Below, piece after piece: positions 54,787 through 63,866 of a stretch of DNA of 64,000 nt (positions within the stretch are counted from its first letter, which is position 1; every line of letters starts with the position of its first letter). This DNA is from Aquibium pacificus (GTDB lineage: Bacteria; Pseudomonadota; Alphaproteobacteria; Rhizobiales; Rhizobiaceae), in contig NZ_JBDPGJ010000008.1 of the NCBI RefSeq assembly GCF_040839445.1, positions 1-64,000 of the forward strand. Direction: 5' to 3'. The notes beneath the pieces were generated by a model. The model was not told where the DNA came from, did no database searches, and saw only the letters and a program-made list of their open reading frames with translations. The translations under genes and the position numbers were made by a program.

Positions 54787-54971
54787 GGCTCGACCCTCGG
54801 GTCAACCGACGATGGTGAGGAGGCGGCGCCCGGTGCCAGGGTGCGCACGACATGCCCAGTGCCGGCGAAGCCGCCCCTTGCCGCGCACGCTACACCCAAC
54901 GACGGCTCGCTGTCACTGCGATTCGGGGCATCGTTGGGTCGGACGAGAGCCGCCCCCCTCACGCCTTCAGA

Positions 54972-55358
54972 TCAGGTGGTGACGCCGAGTTCTACCAGGC
55001 GCTCCACGCAGGATTCCTCGGCGTGATCGAGTTCGGCAAGCGTCTCCTCGAGGTCGCGGCGCTTCTGCCTCAGATCGTTGCGCTTTTCCTCGATGCGCTT
55101 GATCATCAGCTTGAGCTGACCGACCTCGCCCGGCGGTTCGCGATACATCTGGATGATCTCGCGTATCTCGTTGATCGAGAAGCCGAGCCGCTTGCCCCGC
55201 ATGATCTGCCTGACGAGATGGCGGTCGGACGGACGGAAGAGACGGGTGCGGCCCCGCCGGACGGGATGGATCAGCCCCTCGTCCTCGTAGAAACGCAGGG
55301 TGCGGGTGGAAATGTCGAACTCGCGGGTCAGTTCGGTGATGGTGTAGTATTCCCGCAT
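54972..55358 (-). CDS. MerR-family transcriptional regulator
   Basis: A 128-residue MerR regulator: YYTITELTREFDISTRTLRFYEDEGLI is the DNA-binding helix-turn-helix, then the RRGRTRLF wing, then a dimerising coiled coil (KLMIKRIEEKRNDLRQKRRDLEETLAEL) and a short C-terminus with one Cys. The small effector region suggests no large ligand domain. The ATG at 55358 follows AGGAAG. Its own promoter at 55394-55424 has the 19-bp spacer typical of MerR control. Divergent from the DUF6455 gene. Confidence 0.88.
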   Translation of the reverse strand: MREYYTITELTREFDISTRTLRFYEDEGLIHPVRRGRTRLFRPSDRHLVRQIMRGKRLGFSINEIREIIQMYREPPGEVGQLKLMIKRIEEKRNDLRQKRRDLEETLAELDHAEESCVERLVELGVTT

Positions 55359-55393
55359 GGGCACTTCCTGACCTGTGGCGATTCACTGCCCAG

Positions 55394-55424
55394 GGAATAG
55401 TCATGGCATTTACGTAAAAGTCAA
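55394..55424 (-). promoter_or_regulatory. MerR-type promoter with 19-bp spacer and palindrome
   Basis: On the minus strand -35 TTGACT (55419-55424) and -10 TATTCC (55394-55399) are 19 bp apart. The palindrome TTTACGTAAA (55409-55418) lies in the spacer next to the -35. The arrangement predicts autoregulation by the MerR protein. Confidence 0.6.
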
Positions 55425-55442
55425 TTCTCCGCAACCCTGCGC

Positions 55443-55456
55443 TTGATCCTGATCAA
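55443..55456 (+). promoter_or_regulatory. FNR/FixK box upstream of the DUF6455 gene
   Basis: TTGATCCTGATCAA matches TTGAT-N4-ATCAA exactly. A -10-like TAGACT follows at 55478-55483, which puts the box centre near -41 of the predicted start, the class II activator position. The ATG at 55505 is 48 bp downstream. Confidence 0.85.
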
Positions 55457-55504
55457 GGACGCCCCCGCTCCCGCTTCTAGACTTTCCTCGAACAGGAGGG
55501 AGCC

Positions 55505-55894
55505 ATGAGCGGGTTGAGACACATCGTGGAAGGCATCGCCGAGAGATGGCGCCGCCACCGGGACGCCACTGCGGGACTGAGGGAGATCAACTCGCTCGAT
55601 CCGGAACTGGCGTCGGAGATCGCGGCCGAAGCAGGGCTTTCGATCGAGGATTTGCGAGACGTCATCGCCCGCGGGTCGGGCGCCGACGGACTGATGCACC
55701 GGATGATGGCCGCCTACGGGATCCACGAAAAGCAGCTCGAGGCCGAGGCGCCCGGCGCCATGCGCGACCTTGCGATACTGTGTTCGCGCTGTCAGGCGAA
55801 GGGACGCTGCGCCAATGAACTCGAAGCCGGGACCGCGCGGGAGAACGCGCACCTGTTCTGCCCGAATGCCGATACGTTCGAAACCTTCGCCTGA
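55505..55894 (+). CDS. DUF6455-family protein with four conserved cysteines
   Basis: A 129-residue soluble protein. A helical N-terminus (RHIVEGIAERWRRHRDA, AEAGLSIEDLRDVIARG) precedes four cysteines in LCSRCQAKGRC ... HLFCPNA (C-x2-C-x5-C-x16-C), a possible metal or Fe-S site. Ribosome site GGAGGGAG. It is preceded by a perfect FNR box, so expression is expected under low oxygen. The protein's role is not known. Confidence 0.8.
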   Translation: MSGLRHIVEGIAERWRRHRDATAGLREINSLDPELASEIAAEAGLSIEDLRDVIARGSGADGLMHRMMAAYGIHEKQLEAEAPGAMRDLAILCSRCQAKGRCANELEAGTARENAHLFCPNADTFETFA

Positions 55895-55914
55895 CCTGCG
55901 GCGATACGCGGCAA

Positions 55915-57333
55915 TCAGCCGAGACCGAACCAGAGGCTGGCCAGCCCCAGAAACGAGAAGAAGCCGATCACGTCCGTCACCATGGTGACGAACACGGACG
56001 AGGCGATGGCCGGGTCGGCGCCGAACTTGTCGAGCAGCAGCGGGATCAGGATCCCGCCCAGCGCCGCCGCCATCATGTTGATGACCATGGCGAGTGCGAT
56101 CACCGCGCCGAGGCCGGGGTTCTGGAACCAGAGGCCGGCGACGAGCCCGATGAGAATCGCGAATACCACGCCGTTGATCAGCCCCACTGCCGCCTCGCGG
56201 CGGATGATGCGCCCGGCATTGTAGATGTCGAGGTCGCGCGTTGCGAGCGCGCGCACCGTCACCGTCATGGTCTGCGTGCCGGCATTGCCGCCCATGGAAG
56301 CCACGATCGGCATAAGCACCGCCAGCGCCACCATCTGCTCGATCGTCGCGTCGAACAGGCCGATGACGCTCGCTGACAGAAAAGCCGTACCCAGATTGAC
56401 GAGCAGCCAGGGAGTGCGCGAGCGCGAGGTGGCGCGAACCGTGTCGGATAGTTCCTCGTCGCCGACGCCGCCCATGCGCAGCAGATCCTCCTCGGCCTCC
56501 TGCTGGATGACGTCGACGACGTCGTCGATGGTCAAAACGCCAACGAGGCGCTCGTTCTCGTCGACGACAGCGGCCGAAAGGAGATCGTACTGCTCGAACT
56601 CCCGCGCCGCCTCTTCCTGGTCCATCGTGGCCGGGATGGCGTGGCGCGTCTCATGCATCACCTCCTCGATCTTCACCGCGCGCTGGGTGCGCAGGATCCG
56701 GTCGAGGTCGACCGCTCCGAGCAGCTTGAAGGTCGGGTCGATGACGAAGATCTGGTAAAAATTCTCCGGGAGGTTCTGGTCCTCGCGCATGTAGTCGATC
56801 GTCTGGCCGACCGTCCAGAACGGCGGCACGGCGACGAACTCCGTCTGCATGCGCCGTCCGGCGGTCTCTTCGGGATAATCGAGCGAGCGACGCAACCGGA
56901 TGCGTTCGGTGAAGGGCAGCTGCGCCAGGATCTCTTCCTGGTCGGCCTCGTCGAGATCCTCGAGAATGTAGACCGCGTCGTCCGAATCGAGTTCCTGGAC
57001 CGCCTGCGCGATCTGCGCATTGGGCATCGCATCGACGATCTCCATGCGGATCGCCTCGTCGACCTCGGTCAGCGCGCTAAAATCGAAGTCGGCGCCCATG
57101 AGATCGACCAGCGCCCTGCGCTGATCAGGCATCAGTGCCTCGAGAAGGTCACCGAGTTCGGATTGGTGGAGGTCCGACACATCACGCTTGAGCGTGACGG
57201 TGTCGCGGTCTGCGATGGCCGCGCCGATATGTGCCAGGAAGGAGGCGCGGATGACGCCTTCCTCGTTGTAGATGTCGGCGCCTTCCCGCTGCGCTTCCTC
57301 GCCGGCGGTCGCGTCTTCCCCAACCTCCGCCAA
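55915..57333 (-). CDS. mgtE: Magnesium transporter MgtE
   Basis: A 472-residue MgtE: N-terminal helical domain with acidic patches (to about 150), two CBS domains (about 155-275; FVIDPTFKLLGAVDLDRIL, VVDENERLVGVLTIDDVVD) and a five-helix channel domain (MPIVASMGGNAGTQTMTVTVRALA). The start is TTG at 57333 behind GGGGAG; no better start exists. No riboswitch-like structure is visible upstream. Cytosolic Mg closes the channel through the CBS region. Confidence 0.93.
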   Translation of the reverse strand: MAEVGEDATAGEEAQREGADIYNEEGVIRASFLAHIGAAIADRDTVTLKRDVSDLHQSELGDLLEALMPDQRRALVDLMGADFDFSALTEVDEAIRMEIVDAMPNAQIAQAVQELDSDDAVYILEDLDEADQEEILAQLPFTERIRLRRSLDYPEETAGRRMQTEFVAVPPFWTVGQTIDYMREDQNLPENFYQIFVIDPTFKLLGAVDLDRILRTQRAVKIEEVMHETRHAIPATMDQEEAAREFEQYDLLSAAVVDENERLVGVLTIDDVVDVIQQEAEEDLLRMGGVGDEELSDTVRATSRSRTPWLLVNLGTAFLSASVIGLFDATIEQMVALAVLMPIVASMGGNAGTQTMTVTVRALATRDLDIYNAGRIIRREAAVGLINGVVFAILIGLVAGLWFQNPGLGAVIALAMVINMMAAALGGILIPLLLDKFGADPAIASSVFVTMVTDVIGFFSFLGLASLWFGLG

Positions 57334-57657
57334 ATCGCAACTCCCCGATGCCTGCTGGATCGTAAAATGTGCCCCGGTCTAGCGCGCCCGGCGCCCGAAC
57401 TCAAAGCCTAATGGCGCTGGCCGGAAGGAGGCTCGCCCCTCCCGCTTCCCGCGGCGCGACCTCACCCGTCGAATGGTGCGTGAGACCATCGTACAAACGG
57501 CAATTCTGCCCCAGCGGCAGCTCCCTGTTGCCCCGGTTCCGCCGCAGAAACTCCCGCGGAACGCCGCGCGAGCGTCTCTCCGCTTCCCATTTCTCGATGT
57601 CTTAAGCGCCGCGCCGCGCATGGGCGGCACGACCATCCGAAACGACAGAAACAGGAA
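57334..57657. other. Divergent intergenic region between mgtE and the SleB-type gene
   Basis: A 324-bp non-coding gap, GC-rich. I see no clear promoter hexamers, hairpin or conserved motif beyond short GC-rich inverted repeats. Confidence 0.4.
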
Positions 57658-58179
57658 ATGGTTCCTCAATTGCAGAAAATACTCGCGTGCCGAGCTTCCC
57701 GCCGTTCCCACTCCCTCATCCGTGCAGCGCTTGCCCTACCGCTCTTCACCGCCACCGCGCAGACTGCACAAGCTCAACCCATCATTGGCGAAGCGGAAAA
57801 GAAATGCCTCGCGACCGCAATCTACTTCGAGGCGCGGAGCGAGCCAAAGGCCGGCCAGACCGCGGTCGCCCAGGTCATCCTCAACCGGGTGGAGGCACAG
57901 ACCTACCCTGATACGATCTGCGGGGTCGTGTACCAGAACAAGGAGAAGCGGAACGCCTGCCAGTTTTCCTTCGCCTGCGACGGAAAACCCGACCTGCCGC
58001 GCGATACCCAGGCATGGAAGCGTGCCCAGGAGGTCGGTTCGAACGTGCTGGAGGGTCGCGACCTTCTCACAGGGATCGAAGCGGCCACGCACTATCACGC
58101 CGACTACGTCAGCCCTTATTGGGCGCCCAAGATGCGCCGTCTTTCCAAGGTCGGAAGGCACATATTTTATCAGGCCTGA
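57658..58179 (+). CDS. Cell wall hydrolase, SleB family
   Basis: A 173-residue secreted protein with a signal peptide (cleavage at AQA-QP). The Hydrolase_2/SleB domain spans about 45-170: CLATAIYFEARSEPKAGQTAVAQVILNRV (Glu catalytic candidate in FEARSE), ICGVVYQN, CQFSF and THYHADYVSPYWAPKM. Acts on peptidoglycan glycan strands, likely in wall remodelling rather than germination. The start ATG at 57658 has AGGAA adjacent, so spacing is poor. Confidence 0.88.
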   Translation: MVPQLQKILACRASRRSHSLIRAALALPLFTATAQTAQAQPIIGEAEKKCLATAIYFEARSEPKAGQTAVAQVILNRVEAQTYPDTICGVVYQNKEKRNACQFSFACDGKPDLPRDTQAWKRAQEVGSNVLEGRDLLTGIEAATHYHADYVSPYWAPKMRRLSKVGRHIFYQA

Positions 58180-58250
58180 TTTCCTTCCGACGCGGGCTTC
58201 CCCCCGCCCGCGGCGCGGACCGCAGGCTCACCGCGACACTGGTTTAGGGA

Positions 58251-58460
58251 TCAGCTCTCGGCCTTGAAGTTGCGGGCTTCCTTCTCCGCCTCGGCACTGT
58301 TCATGCCGTGCTTGCGGATCAGTTCCTTCGCCTGGTTCTGGGAGACGTCGGTCGTCTCCGCCAGGCGCAGCGCGTCGCGTTCTACCTCGGAAGCGGGCAG
58401 CTTCCGCATCTCGTCCGCCCGGATCTCTCGATCGACTTTCTCGGGATCTTGGCCGGCCAT
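58251..58460 (-). CDS. Small charged conserved protein (DUF3606-like)
   Basis: A 69-residue soluble protein. The C-terminal half (VSQNQAKELIRKHGMNSAEAEKEARNF) resembles DUF3606-type small stress-associated proteins. The ATG at 58460 has AGGAG nine bases upstream; the frame extends to a GTG ten codons earlier. No function is known. Confidence 0.65.
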   Translation of the reverse strand: MAGQDPEKVDREIRADEMRKLPASEVERDALRLAETTDVSQNQAKELIRKHGMNSAEAEKEARNFKAES

Positions 58461-58545
58461 CGCTTCGGTCTCCTGTGTCTCTGCGGGCACAACCGTGTAG
58501 CTGGCGCGCGGTTCCCGAAGCGGAGCCGAACCCGATCAGGATCGG

Positions 58546-58626
58546 CTACACATATCCGAGCAGCCAAAGAATGATGATGATCGGAAGCGGAATTCCGATC
58601 AACCAAAGCAGACCACCTCTGAGCAT
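58546..58626 (-). CDS. 26-residue putative membrane peptide
   Basis: ATG at 58626, TAG at 58546-58548. The product is one hydrophobic segment, MLRGGLLWLIGIP followed by LPIIIILWLLGYV, enough for one transmembrane helix. An AGGAGAG ribosome site lies 6 bp upstream. Such tiny membrane proteins are common but often missed. It lies between a small stress-like gene and the protease gene on the same strand. Confidence 0.6.
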   Translation of the reverse strand: MLRGGLLWLIGIPLPIIIILWLLGYV

Positions 58627-58726
58627 CGAAGTCTCTCCTGGCGCCAGTGCGCACAGGGGAACTCAGCGCGGGGATTTTGGTTCCCCAGGTGGGCGGTCGA
58701 CGGTGCCGACTTTGGATGCGCACACG

Positions 58727-61700
58727 TCAGCGCAACAGAGGCGACTGCGGCTGCGATGTGCCGAACGCAGTGTATGTATAGTCCAGATGCGCCCAATTTC
58801 CATCGATCAATGAGCGCAGCCGTACATAGACCGTGCCCCCGTCCGGCAGGTTGGACACCGTTTGCGAGGTGCCGGTCCCCTGGTTGCCGCTGTATATGTT
58901 CGAGGAGCCCTTACCGGTCGACCCGACCTGGAGTTCGTACTCGGTAGCGCCGGTGCCAGCGGTCCACTTGAACGTGGCGGAGGAACCGACGCCGGAGCCC
59001 GGCATCGGAGTGGTCAGCTCCGCCCTGTTGCCGCCTTCGCCCTCGTAGACATTGTACTCTGGAAACGCAAAGCCCCAGGTGTCGATGGAATACAACGTCA
59101 CGAATATAGGCCCGACCGAAGGCAATCCCGTGACGGTTTGGCTTGTCTTTTGGAGGTAGCCGCCATCGTAGACGTCAGATGAGCCCTGTCCGGCAGAGCC
59201 AACCGAAAGGGAATAGAACGGGTGGCCTTCAGGCGCCCACTCGAACGTCGCTGAGGATCCGAGAGTTGAGCCGGGCCGAGGCGAAACAATGGTCCCGGTA
59301 GGCACCCGGAGATATCTGTAGTCGACGTATTGCCAGGATCCGCCTATCAGCGACCACAGTCGCACGTATATGTCGGGCTCGCTTGTCAAGGGTATGCCAG
59401 AGACAGTCCTCGATGTATTCTTGCCTTGACTCGCCTCGTAGAGATCGTAGGAGCCGAAGCCCTTGGAACCGACATAAAGCCAATAAGCGGTCACTGCAGA
59501 ACCAGGAGTCCACTGAAACGTCGTGGTAGAACCAAGTTTTGAACCTGGTACAGGAAAAACCATTACGGCTTTGGGACTTCCGCTTGCATAGGTGTAGTCC
59601 CTATAATACCAGAATCCATCATATCTCGACCAGAGCCTTACATAGATTTGGCCGTTGTCGGATGGCAGCCCGTGAACGGTCAACGACGTTATCACGCTTT
59701 GTGTTGGTGAACGATAGATGTCGTAGGAACCAGCACCGGTGGTGCCAACGTAGAGCATGTAGCCACTGACATCCTTGCCCTTACTCCAAGCGAATGTGGC
59801 CGACGTCCCCAGCTGTGAACCTGTATCCGGGGATGTAATCTCCGCCAGATAGTCCTCTACGGTCTTGTAGGTATAGTCGTTGTACTGCCAACGTGCATTG
59901 AGGAGCGACCATAGGCGAACGTAGATTGTGCCTTTGGTTGGAAGACCAGTCACGGTTTTCGATGTGTTGGTGTCCTGACTGCCTTGATAGATGTCCAAAG
60001 AACCCGCACCGGTCGAACCCACGTAAAGCCAGTAACCGGTGACACCCGAACCCTCGCTCCAAGTGAAGGTCGCCGTCGAGCCGATCGTCGAGCCCGCCTG
60101 TGGTGTCTTCATGACGGCTTTGGCGCCGCCGCCGGCCTTATAGACGTAGTCGTTGTATTGCCAGCCGGCCGAAAACCTCGACCAGAGTCTCACGTAGATC
60201 GTTCCACCGGACGGCAAGGCCGACACGAAACCCGATGTCTTGGTACCTTGGTCCGCCTGGAAAATGTTGGAGGAACCAGAGCCTGTGGAGCCGACAAAGA
60301 GCCAGTACTGTATGACGCCAGAACCGGTCGTCCACTCAAACGTCTCCGAGGAATTGAGCGTAGCCCCAGGTGTCGGAGACGTCATCACGGCCTTGGGACT
60401 TCCGCTCTGATACGAGTAGTCCTCGTACTGCCAGGCACCGGCAATCAACGACCACAGCCGCACATGGATCGTTCCCGCGGATGGCAGTCCAGTCACCGTT
60501 CGGGAGTTTCCGAGGCCCTGATTTGCTTGATATATGTTGGATGAACCGACACCCGTTGAGCCGACGAAAAGCCAGTACAGCTTGACGCCACTGCCGGTCG
60601 TCCACTGGAACGTCGCCGCTGAACCGAGCGTGGAACCCGGCACCGGAGCCGTCATGACGGCCTTGGTGCCGCCGCCTGCCTTGTAGGTGTAGTCGTTGAA
60701 CTGCCAGGCTCCGGCAATCAGAGAGTAGAGCCGAACATAGATCGTACCGGTGGCCGGAAGGTTCGTCACGGCACGGGTCGTGCTGGTTCCGTTGCTCGCG
60801 GACAGGATGTTCCAGGATCCGACACCGGTCGAACCGACTGAAAGCCAGAAGGAGGTTACACCCGTCCCGGTGGTCCACTGGAATGTTGCGGAGGAACCGA
60901 GAGTTGAACCCGGAGTCGGAGACGACATGACGGCCTTGGTGGCGCTGCCGGCCTTGTAGGTGTAGTCGTTGTATTGCCAGGCTCCGGCGATCATCGACCA
61001 TAAGCGCACATATACGGTACCGCTGGCGGGAAGGTTTGACACCGTCCGAGACGTGCTGGTGCCCTGACCAGCCTGGTAAATGTTGTACGAGCCTACGCCG
61101 GTGGAGCCGACATAGAGCCAGTACTGCGTTACGCCTGTGCCGGTCGTCCACACGAACGTCGCCGTGGAACCGAGAGTCGTGCCCGGCCCCGGCTTAGGCG
61201 ATATGAGGACCGCTTTGGCCGGCGTCTTGTCCGCTCTGAACGCGGCGACCGTGCTTTTTCTTTCACGATGCACGCGCGCCACGTTGTGCGTAGTCACGGT
61301 GCCGGTCACGTGCCCGTTGTAGGTGACGTCGGGATTGGAGAAGTTGCCGATTCGCGTGCAGTAGCCGCAGGGCGCGCCGTAGGACTGGATCGTCCGGAAC
61401 AGATTCTGCGGATGGATGTACCCGTAGCCGTAATTGTAGGGCGGGTTGGATCCGCTGTTGGCGACATCGTGCAGCGCTCCGAAATTGTGGCCGAGTTCGT
61501 GCGAGAACGTATGGCTATTGACGCATGTATGCGTCGTTACGGAGAAAGCATAGGCGGCGCTCGAGTTGACCCAGGCAAGGCCGCAATACTCGGTGTGATT
61601 GACGAACAGCGCCACCAGATCGGCACCCAGGGTTTCGCGCTGTGCATGGACAGAGGCCATGCCTCCGGCGCCGTCAGTCAGATTGTAGAGCAGGTCGTGA

Positions 61701-62461
61701 TAGGTCTTGCCCGCCTCGCTATAGCCGGCCACCTGCATGGTGCCGACCAGCCGCAGACTGACCTCTGCATTGCTGGCGATGTAGGCCGCGTTGGCGAGGT
61801 CCACGCCGAGCTGAATCGTGTTCTTGATGTTGGCGTTGGCGGCAAGTGCTTCGGCCGTATAGGCGCCCAGAATGTCGATCTGCACCGTGGCTGCGGTACC
61901 GCCGAGATCGCCGGCCCGATTGCGGGAATCCCGCGGCGAGACCGGCAGCGGCCCGGGCGGATGATCCGGGGGGAAAGCCTTTGGGTCGATTTTAGTCAGG
62001 GCGTGCAGACGCCCTCCAAGCGGGGTCAGGCTGTACTGGACGAACCCGTCATAGATGACACCGGTGATCTGGCCGTCCCGCACGACGAGCACCGTCTGCC
62101 CGCCCTCCCCGCTTCCCTGTCCGATCCATGTAAAATCGTCCTCGGCGCGTTCGATCCGGTGTGTGAGACCAAGCACCAGCGTGCCCTCGGCCAATGGCAC
62201 AGCGACAGTATCGCCGCGAAGTGCCGCGGGCTCGGCATCGACGTATTTGAGGTCGGTCTGTGTGGCATCACTGCTGATAGCAGCCGCGCGGCTCTCCTGA
62301 TCGGCCGTCAGCGCCGGTACAGCCTCCCCGCCAGCATAGGAAAAGAGCCGGTTTTCCTGCGCCCGCGAGCGATCCACGAAAAACAGAATGCAGCAGACGC
62401 TCATCAGGATGATGGCAAGGAACTCCGCCGGCGCGACGCCGCGACTACGATCGATTTCCAT
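58727..62461 (-). CDS. Secreted metzincin-like zinc protease with nine C-terminal repeats
   Basis: A 1244-residue protein starting at the ATG at 62461 (GGGGGA upstream). An N-terminal hydrophobic signal (residues 13-35) is followed by a pro-region and a catalytic domain with the zinc site His321-Glu322...His325...His331 (HELGHNFGALHD), like the M12/M72 peptidyl-Asp metalloendopeptidases. The SNP-V-YNG segment of those enzymes is present, but the Met-turn position reads FRTIQSY (Gln359). From about residue 413 nine repeats of 88-95 residues (AVM.SPTPGS.LGSSATF ... YWLYVGSTG.GS ... IYVRLWSLI ... W) fill the rest. The same repeat ends the subtilase at 1-1897. Confidence 0.93.
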   Translation of the reverse strand: MEIDRSRGVAPAEFLAIILMSVCCILFFVDRSRAQENRLFSYAGGEAVPALTADQESRAAAISSDATQTDLKYVDAEPAALRGDTVAVPLAEGTLVLGLTHRIERAEDDFTWIGQGSGEGGQTVLVVRDGQITGVIYDGFVQYSLTPLGGRLHALTKIDPKAFPPDHPPGPLPVSPRDSRNRAGDLGGTAATVQIDILGAYTAEALAANANIKNTIQLGVDLANAAYIASNAEVSLRLVGTMQVAGYSEAGKTYHDLLYNLTDGAGGMASVHAQRETLGADLVALFVNHTEYCGLAWVNSSAAYAFSVTTHTCVNSHTFSHELGHNFGALHDVANSGSNPPYNYGYGYIHPQNLFRTIQSYGAPCGYCTRIGNFSNPDVTYNGHVTGTVTTHNVARVHRERKSTVAAFRADKTPAKAVLISPKPGPGTTLGSTATFVWTTGTGVTQYWLYVGSTGVGSYNIYQAGQGTSTSRTVSNLPASGTVYVRLWSMIAGAWQYNDYTYKAGSATKAVMSSPTPGSTLGSSATFQWTTGTGVTSFWLSVGSTGVGSWNILSASNGTSTTRAVTNLPATGTIYVRLYSLIAGAWQFNDYTYKAGGGTKAVMTAPVPGSTLGSAATFQWTTGSGVKLYWLFVGSTGVGSSNIYQANQGLGNSRTVTGLPSAGTIHVRLWSLIAGAWQYEDYSYQSGSPKAVMTSPTPGATLNSSETFEWTTGSGVIQYWLFVGSTGSGSSNIFQADQGTKTSGFVSALPSGGTIYVRLWSRFSAGWQYNDYVYKAGGGAKAVMKTPQAGSTIGSTATFTWSEGSGVTGYWLYVGSTGAGSLDIYQGSQDTNTSKTVTGLPTKGTIYVRLWSLLNARWQYNDYTYKTVEDYLAEITSPDTGSQLGTSATFAWSKGKDVSGYMLYVGTTGAGSYDIYRSPTQSVITSLTVHGLPSDNGQIYVRLWSRYDGFWYYRDYTYASGSPKAVMVFPVPGSKLGSTTTFQWTPGSAVTAYWLYVGSKGFGSYDLYEASQGKNTSRTVSGIPLTSEPDIYVRLWSLIGGSWQYVDYRYLRVPTGTIVSPRPGSTLGSSATFEWAPEGHPFYSLSVGSAGQGSSDVYDGGYLQKTSQTVTGLPSVGPIFVTLYSIDTWGFAFPEYNVYEGEGGNRAELTTPMPGSGVGSSATFKWTAGTGATEYELQVGSTGKGSSNIYSGNQGTGTSQTVSNLPDGGTVYVRLRSLIDGNWAHLDYTYTAFGTSQPQSPLLR

Positions 62462-62860
62462 TACATCCCCCCACCTCAGCCCCGGATCGAACCCTGCCGC
62501 CCACAAAAAGCCTCCCACAAGGCATGCGGGATAGAGCGAATCAAAGCATATCAGCGCTCTGCGCTTCCAGTGATCTGCCTATTCGCCCCTAATCGTTGCG
62601 ATTGCTAAAGTCCTCAAGGAAGTAGACCAGATCAACTCGAACGGAACAAGCCGGTAATTTCATCGGCTGCACGAACATGCCACGCCGTTGCAGATGCGGT
62701 GCGGACGGATGGTACAGAACTACGTGATGAGATCGCTACGACGACAGGATCACGGATTCCGCCGCAACTCCCCGAACCATCCGGAACGATCGGCAGAGGG
62801 TCGCCGCGAACCGGCGCGAGGAGATGGGGAATCCGCGACGAGGGGGTCCGATAAATGGGA
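62462..62860. other. Intergenic region between the zinc protease and tRNA-Leu
   Basis: Almost 400 bp without a convincing gene. Some AT-rich patches near 62575-62660 could hold the protease promoter, which reads leftwards. A minus-strand frame that overlaps the tRNA (62632-62988) is rejected. Confidence 0.4.
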
Positions 62861-62945
62861 TGGTGCGGTCGAGAAGACTCGAACTTCCACGGGTTGCCCC
62901 ACAGCGACCTCAACGCTGCGCGTCTACCAATTCCGCCACGACCGC
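62861..62945 (-). tRNA. tRNA-Leu (anticodon GAG)
   Basis: An 85-nt class II tRNA on the minus strand with encoded CCA. Acceptor arms GCGGTCG / CGACCGC pair fully; anticodon stem CAGCG / CGCTG with loop TTGAGGT gives anticodon GAG. The long variable arm (TGGGGCAACCCG) and TTCGAGTC T-loop are typical of leucine tRNA. Confidence 0.96.
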
Positions 62946-63119
62946 ACGTGGTAGGAGCCGGAGCTTGCCGGCCCGGCGCACTTAGCAAATCGCCTATCGG
63001 GAAACAAGAGCAGCCTTCGCAATAAACGGTATGATCTCGATCCGAATGGCAAGGTGTCCGCGAGCCGGCTGGACCTTGCCTCCCTTTGCCGCCATATGTG
63101 GTCCGGAAGGACGTTTCAC

Positions 63120-63866
63120 ATGCTTCAGCGCAACCATCTCGGCTTCGATTTCCGGCCCCTGCCCGGCAGCGCGCCGGTGGAGTGGCGGGTGGAGGAGGGG
63201 CTGACCGGATACGCCGAGGCGCTGGCCTTCATGGAGGCGCGCGCGGCGGCGATCCGGGCGGGCAGCGCGGGCGAGCTGGTCTGGCTCGTCGAGCATCCGC
63301 CGCTCTATACGGCCGGCACCAGCGCCAAGCCAAGCGACCTCATCCAGCCCGACCGTTTTCCCGTCCACCAGGCGGGCCGCGGCGGCGAATACACCTATCA
63401 CGGCCCCGGACAGCGGGTGGCCTACGTGATGCTCGACCTGAAGCGCCGGCGCGAGGACGTGCGCGTCTTCGTCGGCGCGCTCGAGGAATGGATCATCCGC
63501 ACGCTCTCCCGCTTCAACGTCAGGGGCGAACGGCGCGAGGACCGGGTCGGCGTATGGGTGGTCCGGCCCGACCGGCCGCCGCTCGCCCCCGGCATCCCCG
63601 CCGAGGACAAGATCGCTGCGATCGGCATCCGGCTGCGCAAGTGGGTGAGCTTCCACGGCATCGCCGTCAACGTCGAACCGGATCTGTCGCACTTCTCCGG
63701 CATCGTTCCCTGCGGCATCTCCGGTTACGGCGTCACCAGCCTCGTTGATCTCGGCCTGCCGGTCACGATGGGCGACGTGGATGTCGCCCTGAAGCAGGGT
63801 TTCGAGGAAGTGTTCGGCGCGGCATCGTCCGCAAGGGTCACCAGCCAGAAGAGCGAACAACGATGA
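63120..63866 (+). CDS. lipB: Octanoyl-[acyl-carrier-protein]:protein octanoyltransferase LipB
   Basis: A 248-residue LipB. Motifs RGGEYTYHGPGQ, catalytic Lys in EDKIAAIGIRLRKW and catalytic Cys in PCGISGYGVTS are all present. The ATG at 63120 is preferred for GGAAGG upstream; earlier ATGs at 63054 and 63096 lack support. Transfers octanoyl groups to lipoyl domains for lipoic acid synthesis. Its stop overlaps the next ATG (ATGA). Confidence 0.94.
   Translation: MLQRNHLGFDFRPLPGSAPVEWRVEEGLTGYAEALAFMEARAAAIRAGSAGELVWLVEHPPLYTAGTSAKPSDLIQPDRFPVHQAGRGGEYTYHGPGQRVAYVMLDLKRRREDVRVFVGALEEWIIRTLSRFNVRGERREDRVGVWVVRPDRPPLAPGIPAEDKIAAIGIRLRKWVSFHGIAVNVEPDLSHFSGIVPCGISGYGVTSLVDLGLPVTMGDVDVALKQGFEEVFGAASSARVTSQKSEQR

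Noticed and set aside
57334..57500. Magnesium riboswitch (M-box) upstream of mgtE
   Set aside because: No conserved helices or long leader structure could be recognised by eye.
62632..62988. Minus-strand frame overlapping tRNA-Leu
   Set aside because: It covers the whole tRNA gene; its residues there are only translated tRNA sequence.
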